DNA from: an uncultured Eggerthellaceae bacterium
GTDB lineage: Bacteria; Actinomycetota; Coriobacteriia; Coriobacteriales; Eggerthellaceae
Length of the DNA stretch: 51,754 bases
Direction of reading: 5' to 3'
NCBI GenBank assembly: GCA_934668515.1
Contig: CAKUNS010000010.1
Span: forward strand, 1 to 51,754
Below the pieces are notes generated by a model. The model saw only the letters and a program-made list of their open reading frames with translations, was not told the origin of the DNA and did no database searches. How positions within the stretch are numbered: position 1 is the stretch's first letter; each line of letters begins with the position of its first letter. Positions 40,344 through 48,309 of this stretch are shown piece after piece. Made by a program: the position numbers and the translations under genes.

Positions 40344-40382
40344 ACCGCAGTAATTTCAGGGTGAGAAATTGCTGCGGTATGG
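40340..40382. promoter_or_regulatory. 18-bp near-perfect inverted repeat before the cstA transcript
   Basis: Arms 40340-40357 and 40365-40382 match at 17 of 18 positions around a 7-base centre. The mismatch is G-T compatible in RNA. There is no T-run on either side, so it is not a terminator. It overlaps the first possible start of the cstA-linked gene, which suits a repressor operator or a structured mRNA leader controlling translation. Confidence 0.65.
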
Positions 40383-40570
40383 CAAGCGCAGGCTTTTTGG
40401 CCCTTCGCTTTTCTTGTTCCAATGACGCCCTTGTAACGGAACCGTTACGTATTCACATCGGGATTGTCAGTTTACCCCCGATTAATTTCAATTCAACGGG
40501 ATGCGCCCCATCTCCTTGTTTCTGCTGCGTATTTCGAACATTTTTTACAAATGCGCAACGTTCAGGAAAC
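40383..40570. other. Intergenic leader region of the cstA-linked gene
   Basis: No gene is seen between the aldolase terminator and the inverted repeat. The sequence is more AT-rich around 40470-40570 and should hold the promoter of the cstA transcript on the minus strand; I could not choose a single -10/-35 pair. Confidence 0.4.
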
Positions 40571-40600
40571 GAAAAAGGAGCCACCCGAAGGCAGCTCCTA
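40571..40600 (-). terminator. Terminator after class I aldolase
   Basis: On the minus strand AGGAGCTGCC-TTCG-GGTGGCTCCT is followed by TTTTTCG, 40 bp past the stop. Confidence 0.9.
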
Positions 40601-40639
40601 AATGGTTGAAGCATTCTGCAAATTGCCACAGGAGAAGAA

Positions 40640-41578
40640 CTACAGGGTGAAGTCCTTCTCGCCGTTGAAGACAGCCTCGGCGTCCTCGACGGAGTAATCG
40701 GCCAAGGTGATGGCGCTGATTGCCTTGGTAAGGCGAACGGCTTCCTCGGTGGAGCGCATATGGATGTTACGGCCGGTTGCGTTGCCGCAAGCACCGCCGA
40801 TGTGGATCTGGTCGTGAAGGCTGGTAAGGAAGTCGTGAGCGTCGGCCTTGGAACCGCCAGCGCAAACCAGGCCGGTGCGGCCGGCAGCGCGGGAAGCGAT
40901 AGCCAAGCCCTCAGCAGAGGTCTGGCCCTCAAGAGCTGCAGGCGGGTTGACCTTGACGAAGTCGGCGCCCAGGCACAGGGCAACGCCAGCAGCGCCGGCG
41001 ATAAGCTCGGGAGCCTTCTCGTCGGTAACGGCAGCGCCGCGCGGGTAAATCCACAGGACAACAAGCAGACCCTCTTCATGAGCCTCGGCAATGAGCTGGC
41101 CAGCCTCGGCCATCATCGTGGATTCGTACTCGCTGCCCAGGTAGATGGTATAGCCAAGACCGACGATGTTCACGCCGTTCTCACGCATGGCCAGAACAGC
41201 CTCGAGGTCGTGCAGCTGCGGGGAATACGGATCACTCTGAGCGGTCTTGACCAGGTTGGTCTTGGAGTTCATCTTGACCAGGTAGTTGATCTCAGGATGA
41301 TCGGCGCCGTACATGGCAACCAGACCACGCTGAGCAGCCATGACACCGATGGTGCCCTGCTCGGCGATGTCGAACAGGTGCTGAGGATCGCTGTCGGAAA
41401 TGTCGATGCCCTCACCGTAGAAGTCCTTGTTGAGATGCTCGACCTTCTGGTCGCATGCGAACAGCATCAAACGACCGGTACCGCAGGTCGCCTTCATGTA
41501 GTTCTCGATATACACATCGCGCATTTCCGGAGAGACGTCTACCGGCACCTTAACCTGATCGCGAGTGATGGTTGGCAT
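40640..41578 (-). CDS. Archaeal-type class I (DhnA/FbaB) aldolase
   Basis: This 312-residue TIM-barrel aldolase uses a Schiff-base Lys: Lys209 in DFVKVNPP. Asp43 in FACDQKVEH and Tyr178 in WIYPRG fit the other catalytic residues of archaeal-type class I fructose-bisphosphate aldolases. Cleavage of fructose 1,6-bisphosphate is the likely reaction; DhnA-family members with related substrates (for example ADH synthase or LsrF types) are possible. AGGAGG lies 5 nt before the ATG. It is monocistronic with a strong terminator. Upstream on the minus strand TTGCAC at about 41650 with AT-rich sequence 17 bp on may be the promoter. Confidence 0.87.
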   Translation of the reverse strand: MPTITRDQVKVPVDVSPEMRDVYIENYMKATCGTGRLMLFACDQKVEHLNKDFYGEGIDISDSDPQHLFDIAEQGTIGVMAAQRGLVAMYGADHPEINYLVKMNSKTNLVKTAQSDPYSPQLHDLEAVLAMRENGVNIVGLGYTIYLGSEYESTMMAEAGQLIAEAHEEGLLVVLWIYPRGAAVTDEKAPELIAGAAGVALCLGADFVKVNPPAALEGQTSAEGLAIASRAAGRTGLVCAGGSKADAHDFLTSLHDQIHIGGACGNATGRNIHMRSTEEAVRLTKAISAITLADYSVEDAEAVFNGEKDFTL

Positions 41579-41865
41579 ATTTTCCTCCTAAGAGAGTGAG
41601 TGGTTTGCCTGCTAACGCACGGCGTTTCTTATTGTACCGAATAGTCCAGTGCAAGCGATAGACCCTTTGGGGAGCATCGCCAGACGAAACGGTCGGCGGC
41701 TTTTGGCCGGACGACTGCGGGATACGTCCTCGCTCTCGTCACGCTCGCGCTGCCACGTCAGCGAGCTTGCGTCATCGCAACCACAGGCTCGCGCCGTCGC
41801 GCCAGCGAGCCCGAAAGACTCCGCACCCGCCATGATCGAACGGCATCGCACCCGCCGGGGCCGAA
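41579..41865. other. Intergenic region upstream of the aldolase
   Basis: This GC-rich stretch has no coding signal I trust. Apart from the aldolase promoter region (41600-41660, with TTGCAC and TACAAT/TAAGAA on the minus strand) I see nothing. Confidence 0.4.
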
Positions 41866-41901
41866 ATCAAAAGAAGGAACGGTTCGTCAGAACCATTCCT
41901 T
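41866..41901 (-). terminator. Terminator overlapping the end of the TM2 gene
   Basis: On the minus strand AAGGAATGGTTC-TGAC-GAACCGTTCCTT is followed by CTTTTG. The stop codon TGA of the TM2 gene is in the loop, so the upstream arm encodes its last residues. Confidence 0.75.
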
Positions 41902-42405
41902 CTTGTTGTAAACGTAGATCGAGTCGAATTCCTGTTGGCTTTTCACCAGATAGATGATGCCCTCGATGAAGGCGATAAGGCCCATGACCATAGCCGCCAA
42001 ACCGAAGGTGAACAGGCTTCCCAGTATGCTGACTGCCAACATGATGAAGCCCGCTTGGTTATAGCCCAGATAGAACTTATGAATGCCAAGCGTTCCCAGG
42101 AAGATGGCCAGTAACGCCGCAGCGATGTGGTCTTTGGGGGCTACCTGATTGTACGGCTGACCGTAAGGCTGCTGGTAACCCGGCTGCTGATAACCAGGTT
42201 GCTGGTAATTAGCCTGTTGGTTGGGCTGCTGGTAGGCATTTTGATAAGACTGCGGGCCAGTTTGCCCATTGGGCGATTGCCACTGCTGCGAAGAGTCGAA
42301 ACCAGACGGCGGCTCGGGCTGAGAAGGGGTCTGCGACGGATTCGCCTGCCCGTTCGACGGCGGGGTGTACATCCCTTGCCAGTATCCATCCTTATCGTTA
42401 GCCAT
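41887..42405 (-). CDS. TM2-domain membrane protein with Gln/Pro/Tyr repeats
   Basis: This 172-residue protein has an N-terminal half that is disordered and rich in Pro, Gln and Tyr, with tandem YQQPG repeats (about 60-82). Residues 89-165 form a TM2 domain: two helices around GTLGIHKFYLGYNQAGFIML, with the family's conserved Gly-Phe-Tyr-Gly spacing. TM2 proteins are small and of unknown biochemical role. The repeats may mediate weak self-association. It is monocistronic. Confidence 0.88.
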   Translation of the reverse strand: MANDKDGYWQGMYTPPSNGQANPSQTPSQPEPPSGFDSSQQWQSPNGQTGPQSYQNAYQQPNQQANYQQPGYQQPGYQQPYGQPYNQVAPKDHIAAALLAIFLGTLGIHKFYLGYNQAGFIMLAVSILGSLFTFGLAAMVMGLIAFIEGIIYLVKSQQEFDSIYVYNKKEWF

Positions 42406-42644
42406 AATGCCCTCCTATGACGACAAGGACATGATACTCACAACGTATGAATCTGTGGGATTCTGCAATCAATCCGTCATGAAAGGGCAAGCTCGTCGGC
42501 AAAATCCAACAGCCCCGCCTAAAACCACCGCCAACCCGCAAGCAAATTCTTTCGCGTCTCAAACGAATTTGCCACACCGCGCCAACGCCGAGTCAAACCA
42601 AAGGAACCGCCGCCCCAACTGCAAGCAAGCCAAGCAACCAGCGA

Positions 42645-43754
42645 TTAGTCCTCTTTGCTTGCCTTGTCGAACTCTTCCTTGAAAGCCGCGAACATACCTT
42701 TGGTTTTGCCAAGGTGCTGGCCGATGCTTTTCGCCACGTCATCGGACGACTTCGAAGCCGCTTTCTTTGCGGCGGGCTTTGCGCTGGTTTTCGCCGTGGA
42801 TTTGGAAGCGGGCTTCGCTGCAGGTTTCGACGCCGTCACGCTCTTCGGCTTCGTAGCAGGCTTTTCGGCCGACTTCGTTGCTTCCTTTTTCGGCGCAGCC
42901 ACCTGTTTCGGCGCGACGAGTTCTTCACCGGAACCTTCGTTCAAGGCCTTGTTGTACTCGTCCTTAAATGCGCCGAACATACCTTGGGCCTTGCCGATTT
43001 GCTTGCCCGTCGCATGGATACCCTTCTCGACGGCAGCCTCGGTAGCCTGCTTCGCCTCTTGAACCTTGGGCTTTACGTTGTCGACGGCCTTGCGCGCTTT
43101 ATCGGCTGCAACCGCCGTAGCCTCACCCGCTGCCGCAGCAGCGCCGCCCTCGGTTTTGATCTCGGCAGCTGCGTCGTCAACAAGGATGGCGCCCAGCTCG
43201 GCAACTTCGGCCGCGGCGCCGCGCTCGTCCATAGGCGCGATCTCGGCACCAACGCCGCGTTTGAACCCCTTCACCATGTCCACGGGAATGGTCATGCGAC
43301 CGACAATTGCATCGTTGATAGCGCCCGTTTCAACCTCAAGCGACTCGACCTCACCTGTGTGGATATCGAACAGGACGCTGCCCACATAGCCGAGCATCTG
43401 CTGCGACTTGGTCATAACGGGCATGCCCAGCCACAGCACGCAGTTGTCCCAATCAAGGCCAAGACGCTTGACCGCCGCGTTCCCGGTGGCTGCCTTGTCA
43501 TCGTTGATCATCACGCGACCGTCTTCGATGTGAAAACCGTCAAGCGCGACGAACGCGTCCTTGCGATGGAACATCAGCAGCAGGTCGGGGCGCTTGACGA
43601 TGAAGCCCACAACGCGCTTCTCGGTGGGATGGAAGACGAAACCGCCCACCTTGCCAATGTGCTTGTCGTTCTTCTTACGCGCCTCAACAACGCGGACACC
43701 CGTGTATTCCTTGGTGGAAACGATTTTTTGATTCGACAAGAGAAGCTTGGCCAT
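42645..43754 (-). CDS. PRC-barrel protein with Lys/Ala-rich tail and duplicated motif
   Basis: This 369-residue protein has two PRC-barrel-like beta domains (about 1-85 and 95-175; KIGKVGGFVFHP and LGYVGSVLFDIHTGEV-type turns). A helical Ala/Glu/Lys region (190-248), then a Lys/Ala/Pro/Ser tail resembling histone H1 (280-340) follow. The motif GKxxGMFxAFKxEaxKA occurs twice, at 250-270 and 345-365, flanking the tail. PRC barrels bind RNA or membrane-protein partners in several systems; function here is unknown. No signal peptide is present. It is 97 bp downstream of the YtxH-like gene, separated by a terminator. Confidence 0.83.
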   Translation of the reverse strand: MAKLLLSNQKIVSTKEYTGVRVVEARKKNDKHIGKVGGFVFHPTEKRVVGFIVKRPDLLLMFHRKDAFVALDGFHIEDGRVMINDDKAATGNAAVKRLGLDWDNCVLWLGMPVMTKSQQMLGYVGSVLFDIHTGEVESLEVETGAINDAIVGRMTIPVDMVKGFKRGVGAEIAPMDERGAAAEVAELGAILVDDAAAEIKTEGGAAAAAGEATAVAADKARKAVDNVKPKVQEAKQATEAAVEKGIHATGKQIGKAQGMFGAFKDEYNKALNEGSGEELVAPKQVAAPKKEATKSAEKPATKPKSVTASKPAAKPASKSTAKTSAKPAAKKAASKSSDDVAKSIGQHLGKTKGMFAAFKEEFDKASKED

Positions 43755-43787
43755 AGCCTTTCCTTACACCCAACGGCTTCAACAACA

Positions 43788-43824
43788 GAGAAAAGCGCAG
43801 CCACCCCGAAAGGCAACCGCGCTT
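43788..43824 (-). terminator. Terminator between YtxH-like and PRC-barrel genes
   Basis: On the minus strand an imperfect 13-bp stem (AAGCGCGGTTGCC / GGTGGCTGCGCTT) is followed by TTCTC, 27 bp past the YtxH-like stop. Confidence 0.65.
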
Positions 43825-43850
43825 TGATTCTAAATTTGTTCGCAAGAACC

Positions 43851-44306
43851 CTACTCGACAGGGGTCTTGGCTGCTTCGGCGGCGGGGGCTTCGGCAGGCG
43901 CCTCGACTGGAGCAGTCTCGATGGGGGTGGCAACCTGAGCCTGAGACTCCTCGGCGTTCTTGACTACCTGAGCGGCGATGCGCTCGCGGGCGGCCTCGAT
44001 CTTTTCGCGGAGGTCATCGTTGTCGGTCTCAACCACGGGCTCGGGCTCGGGAGCAACCTGAGCGACGCCCTGGACCTTGGCCTGAACGTTCTGAGCAACA
44101 GCCTGAGCGTTGGCGGCAACATCCTGAATGACAACGCCAGGAGCTACAACGCCCGCAGACTGAGCGAAATCGGAAGCCTCGCCCCAAACGGCGTTGACCT
44201 TCTCGCTAACAAGAGCACGCGTCTGAGCGCCAGCGCGGGGAGCATACAGAAGACCTGCAACGGCGCCAATAACGCCACCTACAATGAAAGGACCAAGCTT
44301 AGCCAT
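43851..44306 (-). CDS. YtxH-like small membrane protein
   Basis: This 151-residue protein starts with a Gly-rich helix (FIVGGVIGAVAGLLYAPRAG), the YtxH/general-stress protein hallmark. A long charged helix and an Ala/Pro/Glu-rich tail follow. The start is ATG at 44306 with AAGGAGG 5 nt upstream. YtxH-type proteins are general-stress or envelope-associated proteins of unknown mechanism. A consensus -10 TATAAT is found upstream at 44338. Confidence 0.85.
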   Translation of the reverse strand: MAKLGPFIVGGVIGAVAGLLYAPRAGAQTRALVSEKVNAVWGEASDFAQSAGVVAPGVVIQDVAANAQAVAQNVQAKVQGVAQVAPEPEPVVETDNDDLREKIEAARERIAAQVVKNAEESQAQVATPIETAPVEAPAEAPAAEAAKTPVE

Positions 44307-44649
44307 GAGTTCCTCCTTGAACGAATTTCGATACCCCATTATATACACCGTGCGCTTGGCTCACCGCGTGCAATCACAGGGTTTTACCAATCGGTTTACT
44401 TGCGCTGGAAACCTGTCGAAATGGCAATGAATCGGCGTTGGACGGCTGTTTGATTCGCGCTGGTTTTTAGTTGTACTACCAGCGGAAACTTGTTGCTTTT
44501 CACCCAACTTCCGTCAAGCTTTCGTCTAATTGTTGTCGAGATATCGCAGGCAATTCCACCAGACGCCGCCCAGCATCCACCTCGCTTGGCGCCCAGCATT
44601 TCACTGCGCCCGTCGCCCAACAAACAAGACGCCGTTCGCCTTCTCTCGC
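44307..44649. other. Intergenic region upstream of the YtxH-like gene
   Basis: Contains a minus-strand TATAAT at 44338-44343, about 30 bp before the YtxH-like start, the probable -10; no matching -35 is clear. I see no gene or terminator in the remaining 300 bp, which follow the 144-codon hypothetical gene. Confidence 0.45.
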
Positions 44650-45084
44650 TTAACGCAAAAGCTCGGCGTTCAGGAAATCGAGTGATTTATTCAAAGCTTG
44701 CAGCGCGCAAAGATCGTCAACGAAGCTTACCTGCACGAGTGCCGTTCCGGCAGATTCGTCAAGCCACTCGGTTGCGCCGACGAAAGAGGCATCTGCTTCG
44801 GCGCGATCATCGTGCACCTGAATGTCGATCATCAAATGCTCAAACAAATGAGGTACCGAGGTTGAATCCATAACCGTAACGAACTTGTCGGAAACGCCGT
44901 TCACGCAGACATGCTCGACAATGTCGGGAAACGCCGTGCGCACCCTGTTTGCAAGCCTAGGCGTGCAGTAGCGTTTTGCGGGATCAGAAATAATCACTTC
45001 GCAAACAAGACGGCCATCCTGCACGACGATCCTCGTTGCCGAAATCGACTTGGTGGGAACACTCATACCAGAATCGCAGGTCAT
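44650..45084 (-). CDS. Hypothetical protein (144 residues)
   Basis: I do not recognise this protein with certainty. It is soluble with no signal or membrane segment. The central run VPHLFEHLMIDIQVHD, followed by GTALVQVSF, loosely recalls the N-terminal domain found before Mur-ligase-like cyanophycin synthetases (HLLEHLALELQ-type), but the match is weak. The ATG at 45084 lies 7 bp after the stop of the 390-codon gene, with AGG 6 nt upstream; ATG at 45066 is an alternative. It is the last gene of the serS-membrane protein set. Confidence 0.7.
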   Translation of the reverse strand: MTCDSGMSVPTKSISATRIVVQDGRLVCEVIISDPAKRYCTPRLANRVRTAFPDIVEHVCVNGVSDKFVTVMDSTSVPHLFEHLMIDIQVHDDRAEADASFVGATEWLDESAGTALVQVSFVDDLCALQALNKSLDFLNAELLR

Positions 45085-45091
45085 CGCAGAC

Positions 45092-46264
45092 CTACTGATC
45101 GACTTGCTGGCTATCGGCAGGCTGCTCGGATGCCGGCTCGCCCGCAGCCTCTACCTGTTCGGCATCTTGCTGCTGATCGGTGGCTGCTTCATTCAAAGCC
45201 TGCTCTTCTTGCTTCTGGGCAGCCAGCTGGGCCTGGCGTTCCTGCTGCTCTTGCTGGGCCTTTTGTTGGGCCTCGGTCACCTTCTGCGCGTCGCTTTCGG
45301 CGCCGGCACCCATACCTACGTTAGCGGAAGTTTCCGCTTCGACCGCCTGCGAAACGCTTGGATCGGTTCGGGTAAGGCAAATCGAGTTGTCGCTCTGCAA
45401 AACGGGTTTCTCGGCACCGGTGATAGATGCGAACAGACCCTTCCACCACAGCGCGATATCCTCAAGCAGCGTGGACGTAGTTGTGAAATCCGTTCCGTCG
45501 GCAATGACCAGCGTCGAGCGGTCGTCCGAGAACCAATAACGGCCCTGACCGTGCATGGGACCGAAGTCGTATTGAATGGTTTTCGCAGTGGTGTCCAACG
45601 TGTACGAGTAAGCAACATCACTTGCAAGGCGAATGGTCTCGCCGTCCACGTTCACAATCGCCGTGCCTGTCGTGTTGGCCGAGAACCACTGGCCTTGGAT
45701 ATCTTGCGTATCGTCGAAGCGCCACCAACGCGCCCAGGACACACCAAGGGCGACAACCGCGATAACCAGAACGACCAAGCCGGCAGCAATCAAGCGCTTT
45801 CGAAGAACAGCGCTCTTGGCAGAACCCTCCTTAGCGGAATTCTGCTTCGAGGCGTCCTCTTTCGCGGAAGTGCCCTTCCTGCCCCTTTTGCCCTTGACCT
45901 TCGCGCGACGACCGAAGTCCTTAACGCTGGGACGCGAGGGGTCAAGTTTGAATTCACTACTGCCATCAGGGGTTTCTTCGAGTTTGGAAGCCACAGCGGA
46001 AGCAGCTGCAGGGGCAGCCTGGGATTCGCCGCGAGACGCACCCTCATGATCGGCGGCCTTCGCATTACCTTCGCTTGACGCGGAAGCTCCTGGCAAATCG
46101 GCAGGCTGAGGAGTGCTCTTTGCGAGATCGGGGACAGGAACAGCGGCTTCGAGCTCGGGCACAGAAACGCTTGTGATCTCGGGGATCGAGATCACATTGG
46201 GCACACGTGAAGCGAGGTCGGCGTCTTTGCCGACCCCGCTGTTTTTATCGACCTGATCGGCCAT
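45092..46264 (-). CDS. Hypothetical single-pass membrane protein
   Basis: This 390-residue protein has an acidic then Lys/Arg-rich cytoplasmic region (1-155), one membrane helix (157-177), and an outside beta-rich domain (about 185-300; IQGQWFSANTTGTAIVNVDGE recalls lipocalin-like DUF5640-type domains). It ends in a Gln/Glu/Ala-rich coiled coil (315-390). Function is unknown. It starts 6 bp after serS and is followed 7 bp later by a small gene, so it is co-transcribed with both. No clear ribosome binding site is visible. Confidence 0.78.
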   Translation of the reverse strand: MADQVDKNSGVGKDADLASRVPNVISIPEITSVSVPELEAAVPVPDLAKSTPQPADLPGASASSEGNAKAADHEGASRGESQAAPAAASAVASKLEETPDGSSEFKLDPSRPSVKDFGRRAKVKGKRGRKGTSAKEDASKQNSAKEGSAKSAVLRKRLIAAGLVVLVIAVVALGVSWARWWRFDDTQDIQGQWFSANTTGTAIVNVDGETIRLASDVAYSYTLDTTAKTIQYDFGPMHGQGRYWFSDDRSTLVIADGTDFTTTSTLLEDIALWWKGLFASITGAEKPVLQSDNSICLTRTDPSVSQAVEAETSANVGMGAGAESDAQKVTEAQQKAQQEQQERQAQLAAQKQEEQALNEAATDQQQDAEQVEAAGEPASEQPADSQQVDQ

Positions 46265-46270
46265 TCAAAG

Positions 46271-47563
46271 CTATTTCTGGACCGTGATATACTCGGCGCC
46301 GCCCATGTAGGGAACCAGCACCTCGGGGATCTTGATGGTGCCGTCGGCCTGCTGGTAGTTTTCGAGCACGGCAGCCATGGTGCGACCAACCGCAAGGCCT
46401 GAGCCGTTCAGCGTGTGGACGTAACGCGTGCCCTTGAAGTTCTCGGGGTCGCGATAACGGATGTTCGCACGACGCGCCTGGAAGTCGACGCAGTTCGAGC
46501 ACGAAGAGATCTCTTTGTAGGTGCCGTAGGAAGGCAGCCAAACCTCGAGGTCGTAGGTCTTTGCAGCCGAGAAGCCCAGGTCGCCGGTGCACAGGTTGAT
46601 AACGCGGTACGGAAGACCGAGCTGCTGAAGGATGAACTCGGCGTCGTTGACCATAAGCTCAAGCTCGTTGTAGCTTTCCTCGGGCTTGGCGAACTTGACC
46701 ATTTCGACCTTGTCGAACTGATGCACGCGGATCAGACCACGGGTGTCGCGGCCAGCGCTGCCAGCCTCCTCGCGGAAGCACGGAGTAAAAGCACAGTAAT
46801 GAAGCGGCAGGTCGGCGGCCTCAAGAACCTCGCCGGCATGCAGGTTGGTAAGCTGAACCTCGGCGGTGGGGATCATGTACAAGCCCTCGCGGGTGTGGAA
46901 CATGTCCTCCTCGAACTTGGGGAGCTGGCCGGTGCCCGTCATGGTCTTCTCGTTGGCCATGGCCGGCAGCCACCACTCCTTGAAACCACGCGACGTATGC
47001 GTGTCGGCCATGAAGTTGATGAGGGCGCGCTCAAGACGAGCACCCTGACCGGCCAAAACGACGAAGCGGCTTGCAGCAAGCTTGCTGGCGCGCTCGGAAT
47101 CGATGATGCCCAGGTCGGCACCAAGATCCCAGTGCGGCTTCATCCCGAAGCCCTCGGCCTCGAAGTCGCGCGGGGTGCCCCAACGACGAACCTCGGGGTT
47201 GTCGTTCTCGTCCTCGCCGACGGGCGTGGTCTCGGACGGGATGTTCGGGATACGCAGCAGGATGTCGTTCAGCTTCTCGTCGATTGCCTCGCGCTCGGCA
47301 GTGGCGCGGGGAAGCTCGTCCTTGATCTCGGCAACGCGAGCCTTGGCGGCCTCAGCTTCCTCGGTCTTCTTCTGAGCAAGAAGCTGACCGATCTGCTTCG
47401 AGATGGTGTTGCGCTCGGCCTGAAGGGCCTCTTCCTTCACGATTGCCTGACGACGCTCTTCGTCAAGGCTCGCGAAAGCCTCTTTGTCAAAGGAAGAATG
47501 CTGACTCTCGGTGGCAGCGGCAACTTCCTCGAGATTCTCGCGAACATAGCGAAGGTCTAGCAT
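46271..47563 (-). CDS. serS: Seryl-tRNA synthetase
   Basis: This 430-residue class II synthetase charges tRNA-Ser. An N-terminal antiparallel coiled-coil arm (about 30-105) is followed by the catalytic core with TAEVQLTN, motif 2 (FREEAGSAGRDTRGLIR) and motif 3 (NGSGLAVGRTMAAVLEN). Length is typical. ATG at 47563 has AAGGAG 7 nt upstream; a 92-codon in-frame extension upstream has no such support. It leads a three-gene set. Confidence 0.97.
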   Translation of the reverse strand: MLDLRYVRENLEEVAAATESQHSSFDKEAFASLDEERRQAIVKEEALQAERNTISKQIGQLLAQKKTEEAEAAKARVAEIKDELPRATAEREAIDEKLNDILLRIPNIPSETTPVGEDENDNPEVRRWGTPRDFEAEGFGMKPHWDLGADLGIIDSERASKLAASRFVVLAGQGARLERALINFMADTHTSRGFKEWWLPAMANEKTMTGTGQLPKFEEDMFHTREGLYMIPTAEVQLTNLHAGEVLEAADLPLHYCAFTPCFREEAGSAGRDTRGLIRVHQFDKVEMVKFAKPEESYNELELMVNDAEFILQQLGLPYRVINLCTGDLGFSAAKTYDLEVWLPSYGTYKEISSCSNCVDFQARRANIRYRDPENFKGTRYVHTLNGSGLAVGRTMAAVLENYQQADGTIKIPEVLVPYMGGAEYITVQK

Positions 47564-47815
47564 GATGAGGCTCCTTTTTGGACCAGGCGCCCGGTTTTGC
47601 CGCGCTGCGGCTTGACCTGACGACGATCCCACTAGCTGGTTAAACGATTGCAGATATGTTGTTGAAGTATAGCGCCTTGGATCGCGTCCCACCCGCAAAG
47701 TTGCGCTGAACGCACGAAAGCGGCAGACGGCAGCAACCCGAGCGATACCAAGAATGGTAAGATGGGCGGCGGACATCAGAAGAACCATTGGCAATGCAAC
47801 GATAAGGCGGGTCAC

Positions 47816-48106
47816 ATGGACGCAGGCGCCATTTACCATTTCCTGTTCGAAACCTACACCGGCATCGGCATTCTTGTTGCCGCAGGACTGATTATCAGCT
47901 TGATTCTTTGCGTCATTATGGAGCGCAAGACCCGCTCGGTTTACAAGGACCGCGGTCCCAAAACCGACGACGAGTGGTCACTTTTCGACGACGATGACGA
48001 CGAGAAGGAAGAGGAGACGGCCCCCGCTAAGTCGAAAGCCAAACCAGCCCCCGTCGAGGAGAAGAAGCCCGAGATCAAGAAAGCAACCGTTCGTCGCGCC
48101 AAGTAA
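47816..48106 (+). CDS. Small single-pass membrane protein, charged tail
   Basis: This 96-residue protein has a short outside N-terminus, one membrane helix (about 13-34), then a cytoplasmic tail with EWSLFDDDDDEKEEE and a Lys/Pro/Ala-rich end. I do not recognise a family. The ATG at 47816 follows a GGCGGG site at 7 nt. It is divergent from serS and has its own strong terminator, which supports it as a real gene. Confidence 0.72.
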   Translation: MDAGAIYHFLFETYTGIGILVAAGLIISLILCVIMERKTRSVYKDRGPKTDDEWSLFDDDDDEKEEETAPAKSKAKPAPVEEKKPEIKKATVRRAK

Positions 48107-48158
48107 CATGCGAAGGCGAAAACCGCGCTGGATGCCGCAGCGCGACAACTAGAAAACG

Positions 48159-48200
48159 AAAACCGACGTCAAGAAAAAGAGCGACGTCGGTTTTTTCTTT
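48159..48200 (+). terminator. Rho-independent terminator after the small membrane protein
   Basis: AAAACCGACGTC-N12-GACGTCGGTTTT is a perfect 12-bp stem followed by TTCTTTG. Confidence 0.92.
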
Positions 48201-48309
48201 GCATCTCGATTCAAAAAATCGAGGGGCTGCAGAGCAAAAACCGACCACCCTGGCAGTCCGAAGACAACCAAGGCGGTCAAGCAAGTTCACATGATCGTTT
48301 TCGCGATCG

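Noticed and set aside
41612..41851. A 79-codon minus-strand frame upstream of the aldolase
   Set aside because: It is Arg/Ser-rich nonsense-like sequence over the aldolase promoter region, without an initiation site.
47675..47700. GGGTGGGACGCG upstream of serS, similar to a T-box core
   Set aside because: It misses a base of the GGGTGGNACCGCG consensus, has no specifier or antiterminator structure nearby, and precedes a TATACT box, so chance similarity is more likely.
47564..47839. A 92-residue N-terminal extension of SerS
   Set aside because: SerS starts with MLDLRYVREN right after an AAGGAG site; the extension has no such site and no homology to the family.
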